DNA from: Polyangiaceae bacterium
Lineage (GTDB): Bacteria > Myxococcota_A > Polyangia > Polyangiales > Polyangiaceae
Assembly: GCA_020633205.1 (NCBI GenBank)
Contig: JACKEB010000022.1
Span: forward strand, 62,001 to 126,000
Direction of reading: 5' to 3'
Length of the DNA stretch: 64,000 nt
The notes below the pieces were generated by a model. It was given only the letters and a program-made list of their open reading frames with translations. It did no database searches and was not told where the DNA came from. Both the position numbers and the translations under genes were made by a program. Positions 26,699 through 38,895 of this stretch are shown here, in pieces. The first letter of the stretch is position 1; each line of letters starts with the position of its first letter.

Positions 26699-26973
26699 CG
26701 CGTCTCCGTCTCGAGCAGGGGAGCTTGAGTGCTCTACGCCACTTCCTGTCAGGCTTTCGGATCCGTCCAGGAATAAGAGGTGTGACGATGTAGGATAACC
26801 TACTACCTCCGCTTGAAGGGGCCAACTGATTAGCCGCACGGGCCGCCGTCTTCAAGGACTTGGTGTCGCGGGTGTTTATTTATGTGGGTCTCAGTGTGCG
26901 CTTCGATCTCATTCGTACTCGGGGCCGGTGCAAACCCCCGTCCTCATTCGAGGTTTGTGATAGCGTCCAGGAC

Positions 26974-27564
26974 GTGAGGTTGCGGGTCTCGGCGGCGAGG
27001 CGTGGGGCAGTAAAGGCGCGGTTGAGCAATCGGCGCTCGGAGGCTGCTGGTTCCGGAGGGCACTCCCTGGCTTGGGTCGCGAGGTGGTTCGGAGGCGTAG
27101 GTCTGCGCCTCGCGTTGGGTTCCCTTGTGCTCCTGTCCTTGGTTCCGAGCAGCGCGTGCACGACGGTCGACGCCGGTCAGGACTTCCAGATCGCCGACAT
27201 CGTTTTCGATGAGGACTTCTACTTCTGCGAAGTGGAGCCAGTGCTCTTCAAGAACAGCTGCGGACCGGGTTCCGGTTCCGATCCCGCGGGCGGGTGCCAC
27301 TTCAACGTGACCAACTTCCGCCTGCGTGACTATTCGCCCCTGGTGGGCGACAGCTGCCAGAACGGCTCGCCCTCGATCACGCCCAACAACACGGCGCGCG
27401 ATAACTACCAGGCGGCGCAGACCCAGATGCGACGCGACCCGGACCTCGCTCCGTTGTTCAATCGTCCCACCGGAACGACGGCGCACCCACGGCAGATTTT
27501 CGCCCCCAACAGCCCGGATGCACAGGTGATTCGGGACTGGGCCGAGCGTTTCTCCAGCCAATGA
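26974..27564 (+). CDS. Cytochrome-like lipoprotein with widely spaced CX11CH motif
   Basis: A ~196-aa protein. GTG 26974 is chosen; TTG 26860 is possible. An Arg-rich start leads to a hydrophobic helix (LRLALGSLVLLSLVP) and SSAC, a lipobox. The mature part has DEDFYFCEVEPVLFKNSC, like the N-terminus of surface c-type cytochrome domains (VEPILxxxC), but the expected CXXCH is replaced by C-(11 residues)-CH (GPGSGSDPAGG between the cysteines). The end PNSPDAQVIRDWAERFSSQ also recalls those domains. Whether heme is bound is open. It overlaps the next gene by 4 bases. Confidence 0.7.
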   Translation: MRLRVSAARRGAVKARLSNRRSEAAGSGGHSLAWVARWFGGVGLRLALGSLVLLSLVPSSACTTVDAGQDFQIADIVFDEDFYFCEVEPVLFKNSCGPGSGSDPAGGCHFNVTNFRLRDYSPLVGDSCQNGSPSITPNNTARDNYQAAQTQMRRDPDLAPLFNRPTGTTAHPRQIFAPNSPDAQVIRDWAERFSSQ

Positions 27565-28346
27565 GAACTCGCACTTCCTCCAAGTTCAACCGCGCGGCTG
27601 CGGCCCTAGTCTGCCTGCTCGGGCTCGGGGTGTTGCCTGCCGTTGCACACGCTCAGGAAGAACCTGACGCGTTTGCTCGCGTGATCGTTGCAGAGACCGA
27701 GCTGCGCAGCGGCCCCGGTATCACCTACCGCGTTATTTACCGCGCGGAAAGGGGTGAGGCGTTCCTGATCAGCGGACGCGAGGGCAACGGTTTCTGGTTG
27801 CAGGTCACGCTGGAAGACGGGCGCACGGCTTATGTGCTGGGCGACACCGTCGAGCCGGTGGCGATCGGTGAGGACGAAGTGGATCGCCCAGGGACGCCCG
27901 GCTTTTTCTCCCCCCCCGCGCTCGAGAACACACGCGCGGGCTTCGCCATCATGGCGGGTTTGTTCGACAAGAACGGCTACTCCGAGGTGCGTCCGGCGTT
28001 GGTGCTCGCGCCCGCGTTCGCCATCGAGGGTTACGTCGGGATGCATCTCAACACCGAGGGCAAGGGGATCTTGTTCGGGGGAGGCGGAACCCTGGATTTG
28101 GCACCGGATTGGGCGATCTCGCCGTTTCTGCACCTCGGAGGTGGCGGTTATAGAACCGTCCCCAACGAGGACGCGTTCGTGCTGAAGGACGAGACCGTCT
28201 ATCACGCGCGTGCCGGTGGTGGATTCTTGGTGAGTCTGCGCTGGCGCATCTTGATTCGCATCGAGGCCAACAACACGATCTTGTTCACCGAAGACAGCTA
28301 TCGCAACACGCAGGGCTACTTCGGCGGGCTGGGAACCTACTTTTAG
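27561..28346 (+). CDS. Secreted SH3-domain plus outer-membrane beta-barrel protein
   Basis: A 261-aa protein with a Sec signal peptide (AAAALVCLLGLGVLPAVAHAQ). Residues ~40-105 form a bacterial SH3 domain (ARVIVAETELRSGPGITYRVIYRAERGEAFLI, then GFWLQVTLEDGRTAYVLGDTV), usually a peptidoglycan-binding module. The rest alternates Gly-rich beta strands and turns (NTRAGFAIMAGLF, GFLVSLRWRILIRIEANNTILF) and ends in aromatic Phe, as expected for an outer-membrane barrel. It is coupled by ATGA overlap to the cytochrome-like gene and followed after 12 bases by the DUF4266 gene. Confidence 0.82.
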   Translation: MRTRTSSKFNRAAAALVCLLGLGVLPAVAHAQEEPDAFARVIVAETELRSGPGITYRVIYRAERGEAFLISGREGNGFWLQVTLEDGRTAYVLGDTVEPVAIGEDEVDRPGTPGFFSPPALENTRAGFAIMAGLFDKNGYSEVRPALVLAPAFAIEGYVGMHLNTEGKGILFGGGGTLDLAPDWAISPFLHLGGGGYRTVPNEDAFVLKDETVYHARAGGGFLVSLRWRILIRIEANNTILFTEDSYRNTQGYFGGLGTYF

Positions 28347-28358
28347 GAGGCCGTTACC

Positions 28359-28577
28359 ATGAGCAAAACCTTCAAGCTGTTGGTAATCGGGATCGCCTGC
28401 GCGAGCAGCGTGGGGTGCGTCACGGTACGCCCGGAGCAGCGTGCAATCCTCGCGGATCCAATCATGCGCTTCGATGGAAACGCCTCAGAAGAAGGCGCGC
28501 GCCAGCACGTACTGGAGAACCGCGAGGGGTCTTTCGGCGCGGGCTCGGTCGAAGGTGGTGGTTGTGGCTGCAACTGA
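28359..28577 (+). CDS. DUF4266 family small lipoprotein
   Basis: A 72-aa lipoprotein with AGGAGG before the ATG. The signal peptide ends VGC, and the mature part has RPEQRAILADPIMRFDG, then ENREGSFGAGSVEGGGCGCN, the family's conserved C-terminus. DUF4266 genes are characteristically followed by a DUF3570 gene, as here. The two Cys of GCGC could bind a metal or form a disulfide. Confidence 0.92.
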   Translation: MSKTFKLLVIGIACASSVGCVTVRPEQRAILADPIMRFDGNASEEGARQHVLENREGSFGAGSVEGGGCGCN

Positions 28578-28632
28578 AGCGATTGCAGCGGGCGAGTTAG
28601 AGTGAGAAGTAGCTAGAGGTTGGTCGGAGTAG

Positions 28633-29946
28633 GTGTCTGAGTTGTCTCACGTGATCCACAACGTTGGCAGTAGAGCCGCCGCGCGTCGCGAGCCGAGCGC
28701 TGCACGACGTATCGCCATGCGTTGCGTGTCGATCGCGGTTGGTGCCTTGCTGGCGGGCGTGGTCGGTTCGGGTGAGTCGAGCGCCCAGGTCGCTGACGTC
28801 GACGTGCGCACCACTGTTTTCAGTGAGCCGTCGCCGGACAGCGCCATGACGGTGCTCAACCCCTCCATCAAGCTGTCGGTGACGCCTTGGGACGCTCTCA
28901 GCGTGCATGCGGGTTACGAGGCGGACATCGTGTCCGGCGCCAGCGAACCGACCAAGTCGGGAGGCATTTCCCCGGACATAGTCTCCCACGCGTCGGTCAC
29001 GGATGTGCGTCATGTCGCAAGCGGTGGCATCACGCTTCGCCGCAAGGAAACGACGCTGAGCGTTACCTACGGCTACGGCATGGAGAGCGACTACCGCTCC
29101 CAGTCGATCAGCGTGACCGGCGCTACCGAGTTCTTGAAGCGCAACACACGCCTCGAGCTGTCGTACTCCCGCGGCTTCGACCAAGTGTGTAACTACAACT
29201 ACGCTGACAGCCTGGCGCCGACACTGCGGCCACGCTTGGATAGCTCCACCGGTTGCTTCACCAGCGCCGACGACCGTAAGACGGACGACGTCGATATCGA
29301 CAGCTTCCAGGGGGCGTGGACCCAGACCTGGACACCCGTGTTGGCGACCCAGCTTGTTCTGACGGGTGGCTTGCAGCATGGGTTCCTCGGAAACCCTTAC
29401 CGTGCGGTAGTGATTGGCGCCGGTGGCCAGCTGGCTCAGGAGCACCACCCGGAGAACCGCGCACGCGGGGCTGCGGCGCTACGCATGCGCTACTACATCA
29501 AGGGCGTGGACACCGCGATTGGCCTCGGCGTACGGGGTTACAACGACACCTGGGATGTCCTCAGCCAAACCTACGAACTCGAAGCGGAGCGCTACATCTT
29601 GAAGTGGCTTCGGCTCTTGGTGCGAGGCCGTTACTACTCCCAGAGCGGCGCGCTGTTCTGGAGCGATGACTACACCGGTGGCGAGCCCAAGTTCGGTCCG
29701 CGCGGCCAGTACTGGACCGGCGACCGCGAGCTCTCACCGCTCTCGTCTTACCTGCTTGGTGGGCGAGTCTTGATGAACTTTCACGGCGTCCCTGGGGACC
29801 GCATCATCGGCATGTTCTTGAACCTCGACGCAAGCTTTGGGCTCGACGTGATCAAGACGAACCTCGACGAGTTCACCTGGGCGGGTGGCAACGTCAGCGA
29901 TACCTTCGCGACGGTTGCTTCCGTGGGGTTAGGCGCCTCGTTTTAG
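28633..29946 (+). CDS. DUF3570 family outer-membrane protein
   Basis: A 437-aa protein; GTG 28633 has GGAG 4 bases upstream (ATG 28717 is an alternative). A signal peptide (CVSIAVGALLAGVVGSGESSAQ) is followed by an extended beta-barrel with alternating hydrophobic residues ending in GLGASF, the terminal Phe expected for BAM recognition. Segments such as FLKRNTRLELSYSRGFD and AERYILKWLRLLVRGRYYSQSGALFWSDDYTG are typical of DUF3570. In other bacteria DUF4266-DUF3570 pairs occur with thioredoxin and ApbE-type flavin transferases; here the neighbours are a cytochrome-like lipoprotein and an SH3-barrel protein. Confidence 0.92.
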   Translation: MSELSHVIHNVGSRAAARREPSAARRIAMRCVSIAVGALLAGVVGSGESSAQVADVDVRTTVFSEPSPDSAMTVLNPSIKLSVTPWDALSVHAGYEADIVSGASEPTKSGGISPDIVSHASVTDVRHVASGGITLRRKETTLSVTYGYGMESDYRSQSISVTGATEFLKRNTRLELSYSRGFDQVCNYNYADSLAPTLRPRLDSSTGCFTSADDRKTDDVDIDSFQGAWTQTWTPVLATQLVLTGGLQHGFLGNPYRAVVIGAGGQLAQEHHPENRARGAAALRMRYYIKGVDTAIGLGVRGYNDTWDVLSQTYELEAERYILKWLRLLVRGRYYSQSGALFWSDDYTGGEPKFGPRGQYWTGDRELSPLSSYLLGGRVLMNFHGVPGDRIIGMFLNLDASFGLDVIKTNLDEFTWAGGNVSDTFATVASVGLGASF

Positions 29947-30015
29947 AGCTGCCGCTGGCGGCCCCGGTCGGTGTTTCGGCTGCGTTCGTCAGCCCGAACC
30001 GCGCTCGTGGCCGCT

Positions 30016-31377
30016 TCAGTCTTTGCTGCCCTTGCCACGTAGCCCATGCTTTTTCGCCAGGTCGTAGAGGTGCTTGCGGTCCATCGAAGCTTCACGCGCG
30101 GCCGCGCTGATGTTGCCGCCATGGCGCTCTAGCAGCCAGGTCACGTAGCGGCGCTCGAACTCCGCCTCGAAAGAGGTGCGGGTGTCGCGATAGCTGCGGC
30201 CGGCGATGAAACTGAACTCGCCGTGGCTCGCTGTGGGGTTCACCGGAAGATCGACGAGACGGAGCTCGCTCTCCCCGCTCGCGGTTGCGAGGTAGAGCGC
30301 CCTATCGAGGACGTTTCGCAGCTCCCGCACGTTTCCGGGCCAGTCATGGGCAGCGAGCGCGGCGATGGTCTGGTTGTCCAGGTGCACTTCAGAAGCCTGG
30401 GGGTCCCGCTTCTTTGCGAGCTCCAGGAAGTGCTCGATCAGGAGCGGGATGTCCTCACGCCGACTGCGTAGCGGCGGCACCGTGAGGGGCACCACGGCGA
30501 GGCGGAAGTATAGATCCTCGCGGAACTTACCGCGTTCGACTTCCTGCTTTAGGTCGCGCTTCGTCGCGGCGATGATCCGAGCTTCATTGTTCAGGCTGCG
30601 GTTACCGCCCACGCGGCGGTATTCACCGGCCTCGAGCACCCGCAGGAGCTTCGGCTGCACATCGAGGGGTAGTTCGCCCACTTCGTCCAGGAACAGAGTG
30701 CCGCGCCCGGCGGTCTCGAACGCCCCGGTGCGCAGCGCGACCGCCCCGGTGAATGCACCGCGTTCGTGGCCGAAGAGCTCGCTCTCGATCAGGCTGTATG
30801 AGACGGCGCCGCAGTCGACCACGATGAACGGCTCGTCCTTGCGGGGGCTCATCGCGTGAACCGACCGTGCGAGGACGTCCTTGCCGGTACCTGTCTCGCC
30901 CTCGAGAAGCACCCCCGCGTCCGTCGGCGCGATCCGTTCGAGCACGCCAAAGATGTTGCGCATCGAGAGGCTCTTGCCGAGTGCCTCTCCAAAGGTCTCC
31001 GACTCGCTCGGTAGGATCTGCGCGCGAGCGATCTCGAGGCGCAGCATCAGGTCCACGTCGCCGACCGTCAGTGTGCCTCCCGGAACCAACGTGGCTTCGG
31101 TGATCACGGTTTGGCCGACGCGGGTGTGGTTGGTGGAGCCTAGGTCCTTGACCAGCACGCCGCTAGGGACTCGGGTCAGCTCGCAGTGGTGCCGACTCAC
31201 CGTGTCGTCCGGCAAGACCAGGTCATTGTCCTTGCTCTTACCGATCTTGAACTGGGGCTTGAGCTTGACCTTGGTCCCGCGCGCTTTGCCGTTCAGGACG
31301 ACGAGCATCAGCTCTTCTGTGACGCGGGCGTCTTCGCCGTGGGCGCGAGTGGAAAGTTCAGTTTGGGGTTGGCTCAC
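30016..31377 (-). CDS. FHA-domain sigma-54-dependent transcriptional activator
   Basis: A 453-aa regulator; GTG 31377 with AAGGA upstream is chosen because it overlaps the preceding gene by 20 bases and starts the FHA domain at the right place; the frame extends further but runs through the upstream gene. Residues ~22-115 form an FHA domain (FKIGKSKDNDLVLPD, VSRHHCELT, DLGSTNHTRV), which binds phospho-threonine. The AAA+ domain has the Walker A GETGTGKD, the sigma-54-contact loop GAFTGA, Walker B TLFLDEVGEL and the arginine-finger region. A Fis-type helix-turn-helix (ISAAAREASMDRKHLYDLAKK) closes it. It probably works with a Ser/Thr kinase. Confidence 0.95.
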   Translation of the reverse strand: MSQPQTELSTRAHGEDARVTEELMLVVLNGKARGTKVKLKPQFKIGKSKDNDLVLPDDTVSRHHCELTRVPSGVLVKDLGSTNHTRVGQTVITEATLVPGGTLTVGDVDLMLRLEIARAQILPSESETFGEALGKSLSMRNIFGVLERIAPTDAGVLLEGETGTGKDVLARSVHAMSPRKDEPFIVVDCGAVSYSLIESELFGHERGAFTGAVALRTGAFETAGRGTLFLDEVGELPLDVQPKLLRVLEAGEYRRVGGNRSLNNEARIIAATKRDLKQEVERGKFREDLYFRLAVVPLTVPPLRSRREDIPLLIEHFLELAKKRDPQASEVHLDNQTIAALAAHDWPGNVRELRNVLDRALYLATASGESELRLVDLPVNPTASHGEFSFIAGRSYRDTRTSFEAEFERRYVTWLLERHGGNISAAAREASMDRKHLYDLAKKHGLRGKGSKD

Positions 31378-31780
31378 CGGCAGCGTCCTTGATGAAGAGG
31401 ATCGACTCTTCGCCCGCCAGGTTAACGCGATGTTGGCTCGATGTCTTTTGCGCGCTGCGTTCGCCGTCCCGAGGGGCGTGAACGCGCTGGACGTGGATCT
31501 GCCATTCGCCGCTCGGGCCGTAGATCCGTTGCTGAACTCTACGAGGCGCTCCACCGGGAAACTTGCGACGAACTCCGCCGCGCGGCTCGGGTTCGCCGTC
31601 GAACGTCCAGGTCAGGTCGAGTGCCTCGACCTGCGCGCTATCCGGCCCGAGGTCCAGCGTCAGGGTCTGGTCTCGAGGGAACGCCGGCCAGAACAGGCTG
31701 CCAAGCCACAGCCCGAGGGGCACCACGAGCCAGCGGGCCCAGCGGCGAACACTGACTTTGCTTGGTGTGGCTTCGCTCAC
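31358..31780 (-). CDS. Hypothetical single-span membrane protein
   Basis: A 140-aa protein (GTG 31780) with one N-terminal membrane helix (WARWLVVPLGLWLGSLFW) and a periplasmic or extracytoplasmic domain that reads as beta-rich (LTLDLGPDSAQVEALDLTWTF). It starts with a 4-base overlap on the cytochrome gene (GTGA) and its end overlaps the FHA activator by 20 bases, so all three are co-translated. No family is recognised; it may be a signalling partner between cytochrome and activator. Confidence 0.7.
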   Translation of the reverse strand: MSEATPSKVSVRRWARWLVVPLGLWLGSLFWPAFPRDQTLTLDLGPDSAQVEALDLTWTFDGEPEPRGGVRRKFPGGAPRRVQQRIYGPSGEWQIHVQRVHAPRDGERSAQKTSSQHRVNLAGEESILFIKDAAGEPTPN

Positions 31781-32430
31781 GGCGCGCTAGCGCCACCCGG
31801 CTGTTGCGTGGGGGCTGGCGCAGGCGGTTTGGTGCCATTCGCGGGGGGGGCGGTGGTCGCAGGCTTTGCGCTCGCGCCGGGCTTCCCGCTGCCGTTCGGC
31901 GCGCCCGCACTTGGAGCGGGTTCTGCGTCGGGTGCGTTGCTTCCGGGAGGAGCTGCCGCGCTGTCGTCTTTGCGTGCAGCGTTGAACAGGCGCACGAGCT
32001 TCACCAGCTTTTGCACCGTGGCCTCTGGGAGGTCGAACGGCGGCATCGCGCCTTTTCCGTGCTGAATCACGCTGGCGATCTGCTCATCGCTAGCCTTGGC
32101 TTGCCACGCCGGGTTCGACAAGTCGGTGGCCCCGAGCATGGCGCCCTGGGCGCCGTCGCCGCGCCCTACGACGCCGTGACAGCGCATGCAGTTGCGTCGC
32201 CAGGCGACGATGGTCACGTCTTCGAGGCCTGGCGGCGGCTTCGCCGTGTCCGGATCGGGCTCACCGGTGACTTGTCCGCGGTTCGGCTCCGCGGTGTGGT
32301 GGTGGTCGGCGGGAGTCCACTCGCGAAGGTCGTCTGGCGCACGGTTGCAGCCTGCCAGCGCGGTCGCCAGGGTGAGGCTCACTAGGATTCGCCTAAGCAC
32401 CTCGCCGGTCTGCCACGACCCGCAACGCAT
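31777..32430 (-). CDS. c-type cytochrome lipoprotein
   Basis: A ~217-aa protein; ATG 32430 is used, GTG 32400 is a shorter alternative. The signal VLRRILVSLTLATALAGC ends in a lipobox. The heme motif CXXCH is C-MR-CH in NCMRCHGVVGRGDG; the axial Met is expected in GKGAMPPF, the standard c-type class I arrangement. A ~60-residue C-terminal tail is Ala/Pro/Gly-rich. It should carry electrons at the periplasmic membrane face. It heads the run cytochrome, membrane protein, FHA activator, with 4-base overlaps. Confidence 0.88.
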   Translation of the reverse strand: MRCGSWQTGEVLRRILVSLTLATALAGCNRAPDDLREWTPADHHHTAEPNRGQVTGEPDPDTAKPPPGLEDVTIVAWRRNCMRCHGVVGRGDGAQGAMLGATDLSNPAWQAKASDEQIASVIQHGKGAMPPFDLPEATVQKLVKLVRLFNAARKDDSAAAPPGSNAPDAEPAPSAGAPNGSGKPGASAKPATTAPPANGTKPPAPAPTQQPGGASAP

Positions 32431-32494
32431 GGGCAACCGCATTCGCGCCCGGAGCGCTGCAAACGTGCCCAGCTTTGCACCGAGTTTCGACCCG

Positions 32495-32529
32495 TAGAAA
32501 AAGCGAAGGGCCGCTCTTTGGAGCGGCCC
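32495..32529 (-). terminator. Intrinsic terminator of the OmpA-like gene at 32558
   Basis: A perfect 9-bp stem (GGGCCGCTC/GAGCGGCCC, 4-nt loop TTTG) followed on the minus strand by TTCGCTTTTTC. Confidence 0.8.
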
Positions 32530-32557
32530 ATGCAGGCTCAGCGAGAGCTGTCTCCGC

Positions 32558-33181
32558 TCACTCGAAGACCTTGCAGCCGCCGTCGAGCGGGCGCCCCAGG
32601 AAAGGACGGCCACGGTTCTCGGCGATCTGGTACTGCACGCGGCGGTTCTGAGCCTTGCCCTCTTCCGTCGCGTTGCTGGCGATGGGACGACTCTGGCCGC
32701 AGCCGACCGAGATCAGTCGCGCCGTGTCCACGCCCTTCTCGATCAGCCAGCGCTTGACGGTGAGCGCGCGCTCACCCGACAGCTTCTCGTTGTCCGCCGC
32801 CTGACCCACGTTGTCCGTGTGGCCCTCGACGCGCAGCTTGGTGACCTTGGGGTTGTCCTTCATGAACTGGACGACCTGCTCGAGCACCACCTCGGAGCCA
32901 CCGCCTTCCTTGAGCGTTGCGGCGCCGGTGTCGAACACGACGTTGCCCGGGATTTCGACCTGGCCCGTCGAGGCATTGACCTTCGGAGGCGTCGCAGGCG
33001 CCGGCGCGGGAGCTGGCTCCTCCGTGGGGGTTGGTGCTGGGGCAGGCTCCGTGGTTGCCGGAGGCGGGGGTGGGGGCGGCGAACCTGCGTTCGCGGCACC
33101 ACCGGCCTTGATCGTACACCCGGTCAGAGCAGGCGCGGCGAGCGCGGCTGCTACAGCAACAACAAGCATGGACTTCTTCAT
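32558..33181 (-). CDS. OmpA-family peptidoglycan-binding lipoprotein
   Basis: A 207-aa lipoprotein with AGGAGG before ATG 33181. The signal MKKSMLVVAVAAALAAPALTG ends in Cys; a Pro-rich linker (PPPPPPPATTEPAPAPTPTEE) follows, then an OmpA C-terminal domain: NVVFDTGAATLK, RVEGHTDNVGQ (the peptidoglycan-binding H-T-D), LSGERALTVKRWL, and AQNRRVQYQI with the conserved Arg. The C-terminus has a Cys in GGCKVFE. Such proteins anchor the outer membrane to peptidoglycan. Single gene with its own terminator. Confidence 0.93.
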   Translation of the reverse strand: MKKSMLVVAVAAALAAPALTGCTIKAGGAANAGSPPPPPPPATTEPAPAPTPTEEPAPAPAPATPPKVNASTGQVEIPGNVVFDTGAATLKEGGGSEVVLEQVVQFMKDNPKVTKLRVEGHTDNVGQAADNEKLSGERALTVKRWLIEKGVDTARLISVGCGQSRPIASNATEEGKAQNRRVQYQIAENRGRPFLGRPLDGGCKVFE

Positions 33182-33454
33182 CTTAGGATCCTCCTACGAC
33201 CGCGCACTCAAGCTCCTCCCCGGTGCATTGAATGGCGTGAACTGTACCCGTTTGGCGCCTTCTCAGGCGCCGAGCGCGCCCACCAACCCTGGCTAGACAA
33301 GCATTGGAAGCTGACCGGACGAACAAGGCCCGATCATGCAATGGACGAAGGCGAGCGATTCTAACTTCAAGGTCGCGGGCTGTTGGCAGAAATAGTCTGC
33401 TTTCCGAGACGTTTCAGGTGCCTGGGCACGGGCGTAAGCGCCCAGCGGACGTAC

Positions 33455-33497
33455 AAAACTCGAACGCCCCGACCTCCGGGGGAGGTTGGGGCGTTCG
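33455..33497 (-). terminator. Intrinsic terminator of the 33529 lipoprotein gene
   Basis: A 17-bp stem with one wobble (33461-33477 with 33481-33497, loop GGG) followed on the minus strand by AGTTTTG. It is 31 bases past the stop. The surrounding gap 33182-33528 shows nothing else. Confidence 0.75.
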
Positions 33498-33528
33498 GCC
33501 AGCCTACATGCGCTGGTTCAGCGATCGA

Positions 33529-34668
33529 TCACTGGGCGCAGGGATCTTCGCCAGGCATCGACGGGTCAGCGACCGGGCCGAGCTGGACGGGCTTGGCGTC
33601 GAAGCCAAGACCGATGCTGATGCCGTTGCAGGTTGCACCCGGACCGTTGGTGCCGTCCTTCATGATGTCGCTCGCCGCGCGGATTTGCGTCGCGATGCTG
33701 TCGAAGGTCGAACCCGAACATAGGCTGGGATCGACGGCCCCCGCGACCTTGCGCAGCTCATCAATCAGGCCATCGGTGTCCAGCACGCCAGCGATGATAC
33801 CGCCGGTCACGTTGCTCTGGTCGCTGATGTTGGCGGTGATGACCGCGTTGGTGATCACGAGGTTCAGCGTGAAACCCTGGATGGAAATACTCAGGGTCAC
33901 GGTGGCGTTTGACCCAGACACCCACGTGCCGTCGGTCACGAAGGCGTTTTCAAACTTGACCTTCGGATCGTTGATGTCGCCGTTGTTCAGCAGCTCGGGT
34001 GTGACCGGCCACATGTCAGTGCCGTCGAACTTCGGGCCACCTTCGAGCTTCGAGCCGCCGTACAGCGAAGCCTTGATCGGGCCCTGGTTCGCCTCGGAGC
34101 CGAGCGCTTCGTTGTGGATCATGATGGTGAAATCGCCATCCAGGATGGACTGGTTGACGTCCTCACCTGCGGTGGGCGCGAGACTCAGAATGGTTGTTAG
34201 CAAGCTCGCGCCGAATGCGTTGTCCACGCCACCCGCTCCGTCGCTCTTCACTTGTGAGGGGTTTGCACCGGGCTGCACGGTGCAATGGTTGCTGCCATTC
34301 TTGGTCGAGACGATGCCGTCGAGGTTGTACCCGAAGTTCTGCCACGCCTTGCTGTCCGAAGTGCCGTCGCGCGTCGTATCCCCGAGGTAAATCTTGGAGA
34401 CCGCGAAGGTCACTGCACCTCCGCTTGGCGCGGTGGGGCTGGAGGGGGCCTCGGGGGGGAGGGTGCAGCTTGCGTCAGCGCACGTGGCATCGTCCGTCGC
34501 GCCACCGCTGCCGCCGGCTCCGGTGCCGCCAGTGCCAGCGGTGCCGCCGCTCGCGCCCGAGCCGCTGCCACCGCTACCGCTGTCGCCGTCGCTGCCTCCG
34601 CACGCCGTAAAAGCGAGCGAGCTGCCCATGATCAACACTCCCAAGAGTCCCAACTTCTTGCCAAGCAT
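33529..34668 (-). CDS. Gly-rich-linker surface lipoprotein
   Basis: A 379-aa lipoprotein with AGGAGGAGG before ATG 34668. The signal ends AFTACGGS; a Gly/Ser linker (GSGGSGSGASGGTAGTGG) follows, then a ~300-aa beta-rich mature domain with few Cys (NGSNHCTVQPG, SLCSGS). The end is EDPCAQ. Features such as SDGAGGVDNAFGASLLTTIL suggest the repeated beta-strand domains of myxobacterial surface lipoproteins. No family is recognised. Single gene. Confidence 0.82.
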   Translation of the reverse strand: MLGKKLGLLGVLIMGSSLAFTACGGSDGDSGSGGSGSGASGGTAGTGGTGAGGSGGATDDATCADASCTLPPEAPSSPTAPSGGAVTFAVSKIYLGDTTRDGTSDSKAWQNFGYNLDGIVSTKNGSNHCTVQPGANPSQVKSDGAGGVDNAFGASLLTTILSLAPTAGEDVNQSILDGDFTIMIHNEALGSEANQGPIKASLYGGSKLEGGPKFDGTDMWPVTPELLNNGDINDPKVKFENAFVTDGTWVSGSNATVTLSISIQGFTLNLVITNAVITANISDQSNVTGGIIAGVLDTDGLIDELRKVAGAVDPSLCSGSTFDSIATQIRAASDIMKDGTNGPGATCNGISIGLGFDAKPVQLGPVADPSMPGEDPCAQ

Positions 34669-35264
34669 GCGGATGCCTCCTCCTTAATGTTCGCCCCATG
34701 GCGGAGCGAAAGAGCTTTTCCATTCCTCGCCGGTCCCGGGTTGCCCCGTGGAAGTCGTGTTTCCGGCTGGTTGTATCTGTGCGGCTTCAATTCGGCCGCT
34801 GCGATTCCGTTCCAAGTCCAAGCGGTTGTTTGGTTTGTCGCCGTGAGGCGACTCGACCCCTCACCCCCAAACCCACAGCACGTGAACGCTCGCCTGCTTG
34901 CTCGCTTTCTTGTGCTGGGATCGGACGCCGGGATGGTAACGGGAACGGCACTCAATGCAAGGACTTTGCAGGCCCTGGCCGGCCAATCGAATGCATGACA
35001 GACCCTGAAGAATCCAGGCTTTTTGACCTCCCGCGCCAATCCGGAGTGTAGCCCAAGAGAGCACTGGAGCAAACGCCCGTTCGGTGAATTCGCCGTTGGC
35101 GCAAACTCACGCACGGTGCCGTCTGCGCAAGCGAGCCGGGCGAGCGCTCGTTTTGACGCGTGGCTCCGAAACACTCGACTCCGGCCGGTCGCAAACAAAC
35201 GCTGGTTTTCAGCTCAGCGGGTCAAGCGCTGCGAGGGGTCAGCGGATTGCGCTATGGGGGTGAG
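34669..35264. other. Intergenic region upstream of dnaE
   Basis: 596 bases between divergent genes, the 33529 lipoprotein and dnaE. It holds a minus-strand G-rich element at 34859 and presumably both promoters. The upstream extension of the dnaE frame (from 35160) is not needed. No gene is supported. Confidence 0.5.
34859..34874 (-). repeat. Dispersed G-rich intergenic element, copy 5
   Basis: On the minus strand GGGTTTGGGGGTGAGG, in the divergent region upstream of dnaE. Confidence 0.5.
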
Positions 35265-38822
<3,558 letters not shown>

Positions 38823-38895
38823 TCGTCCCGGCGCGCTTCGGCGGACTGCAAGTTTTTCAGAATGCGGGCTCCGCCTGTACTACCTTTGTGGTGGC

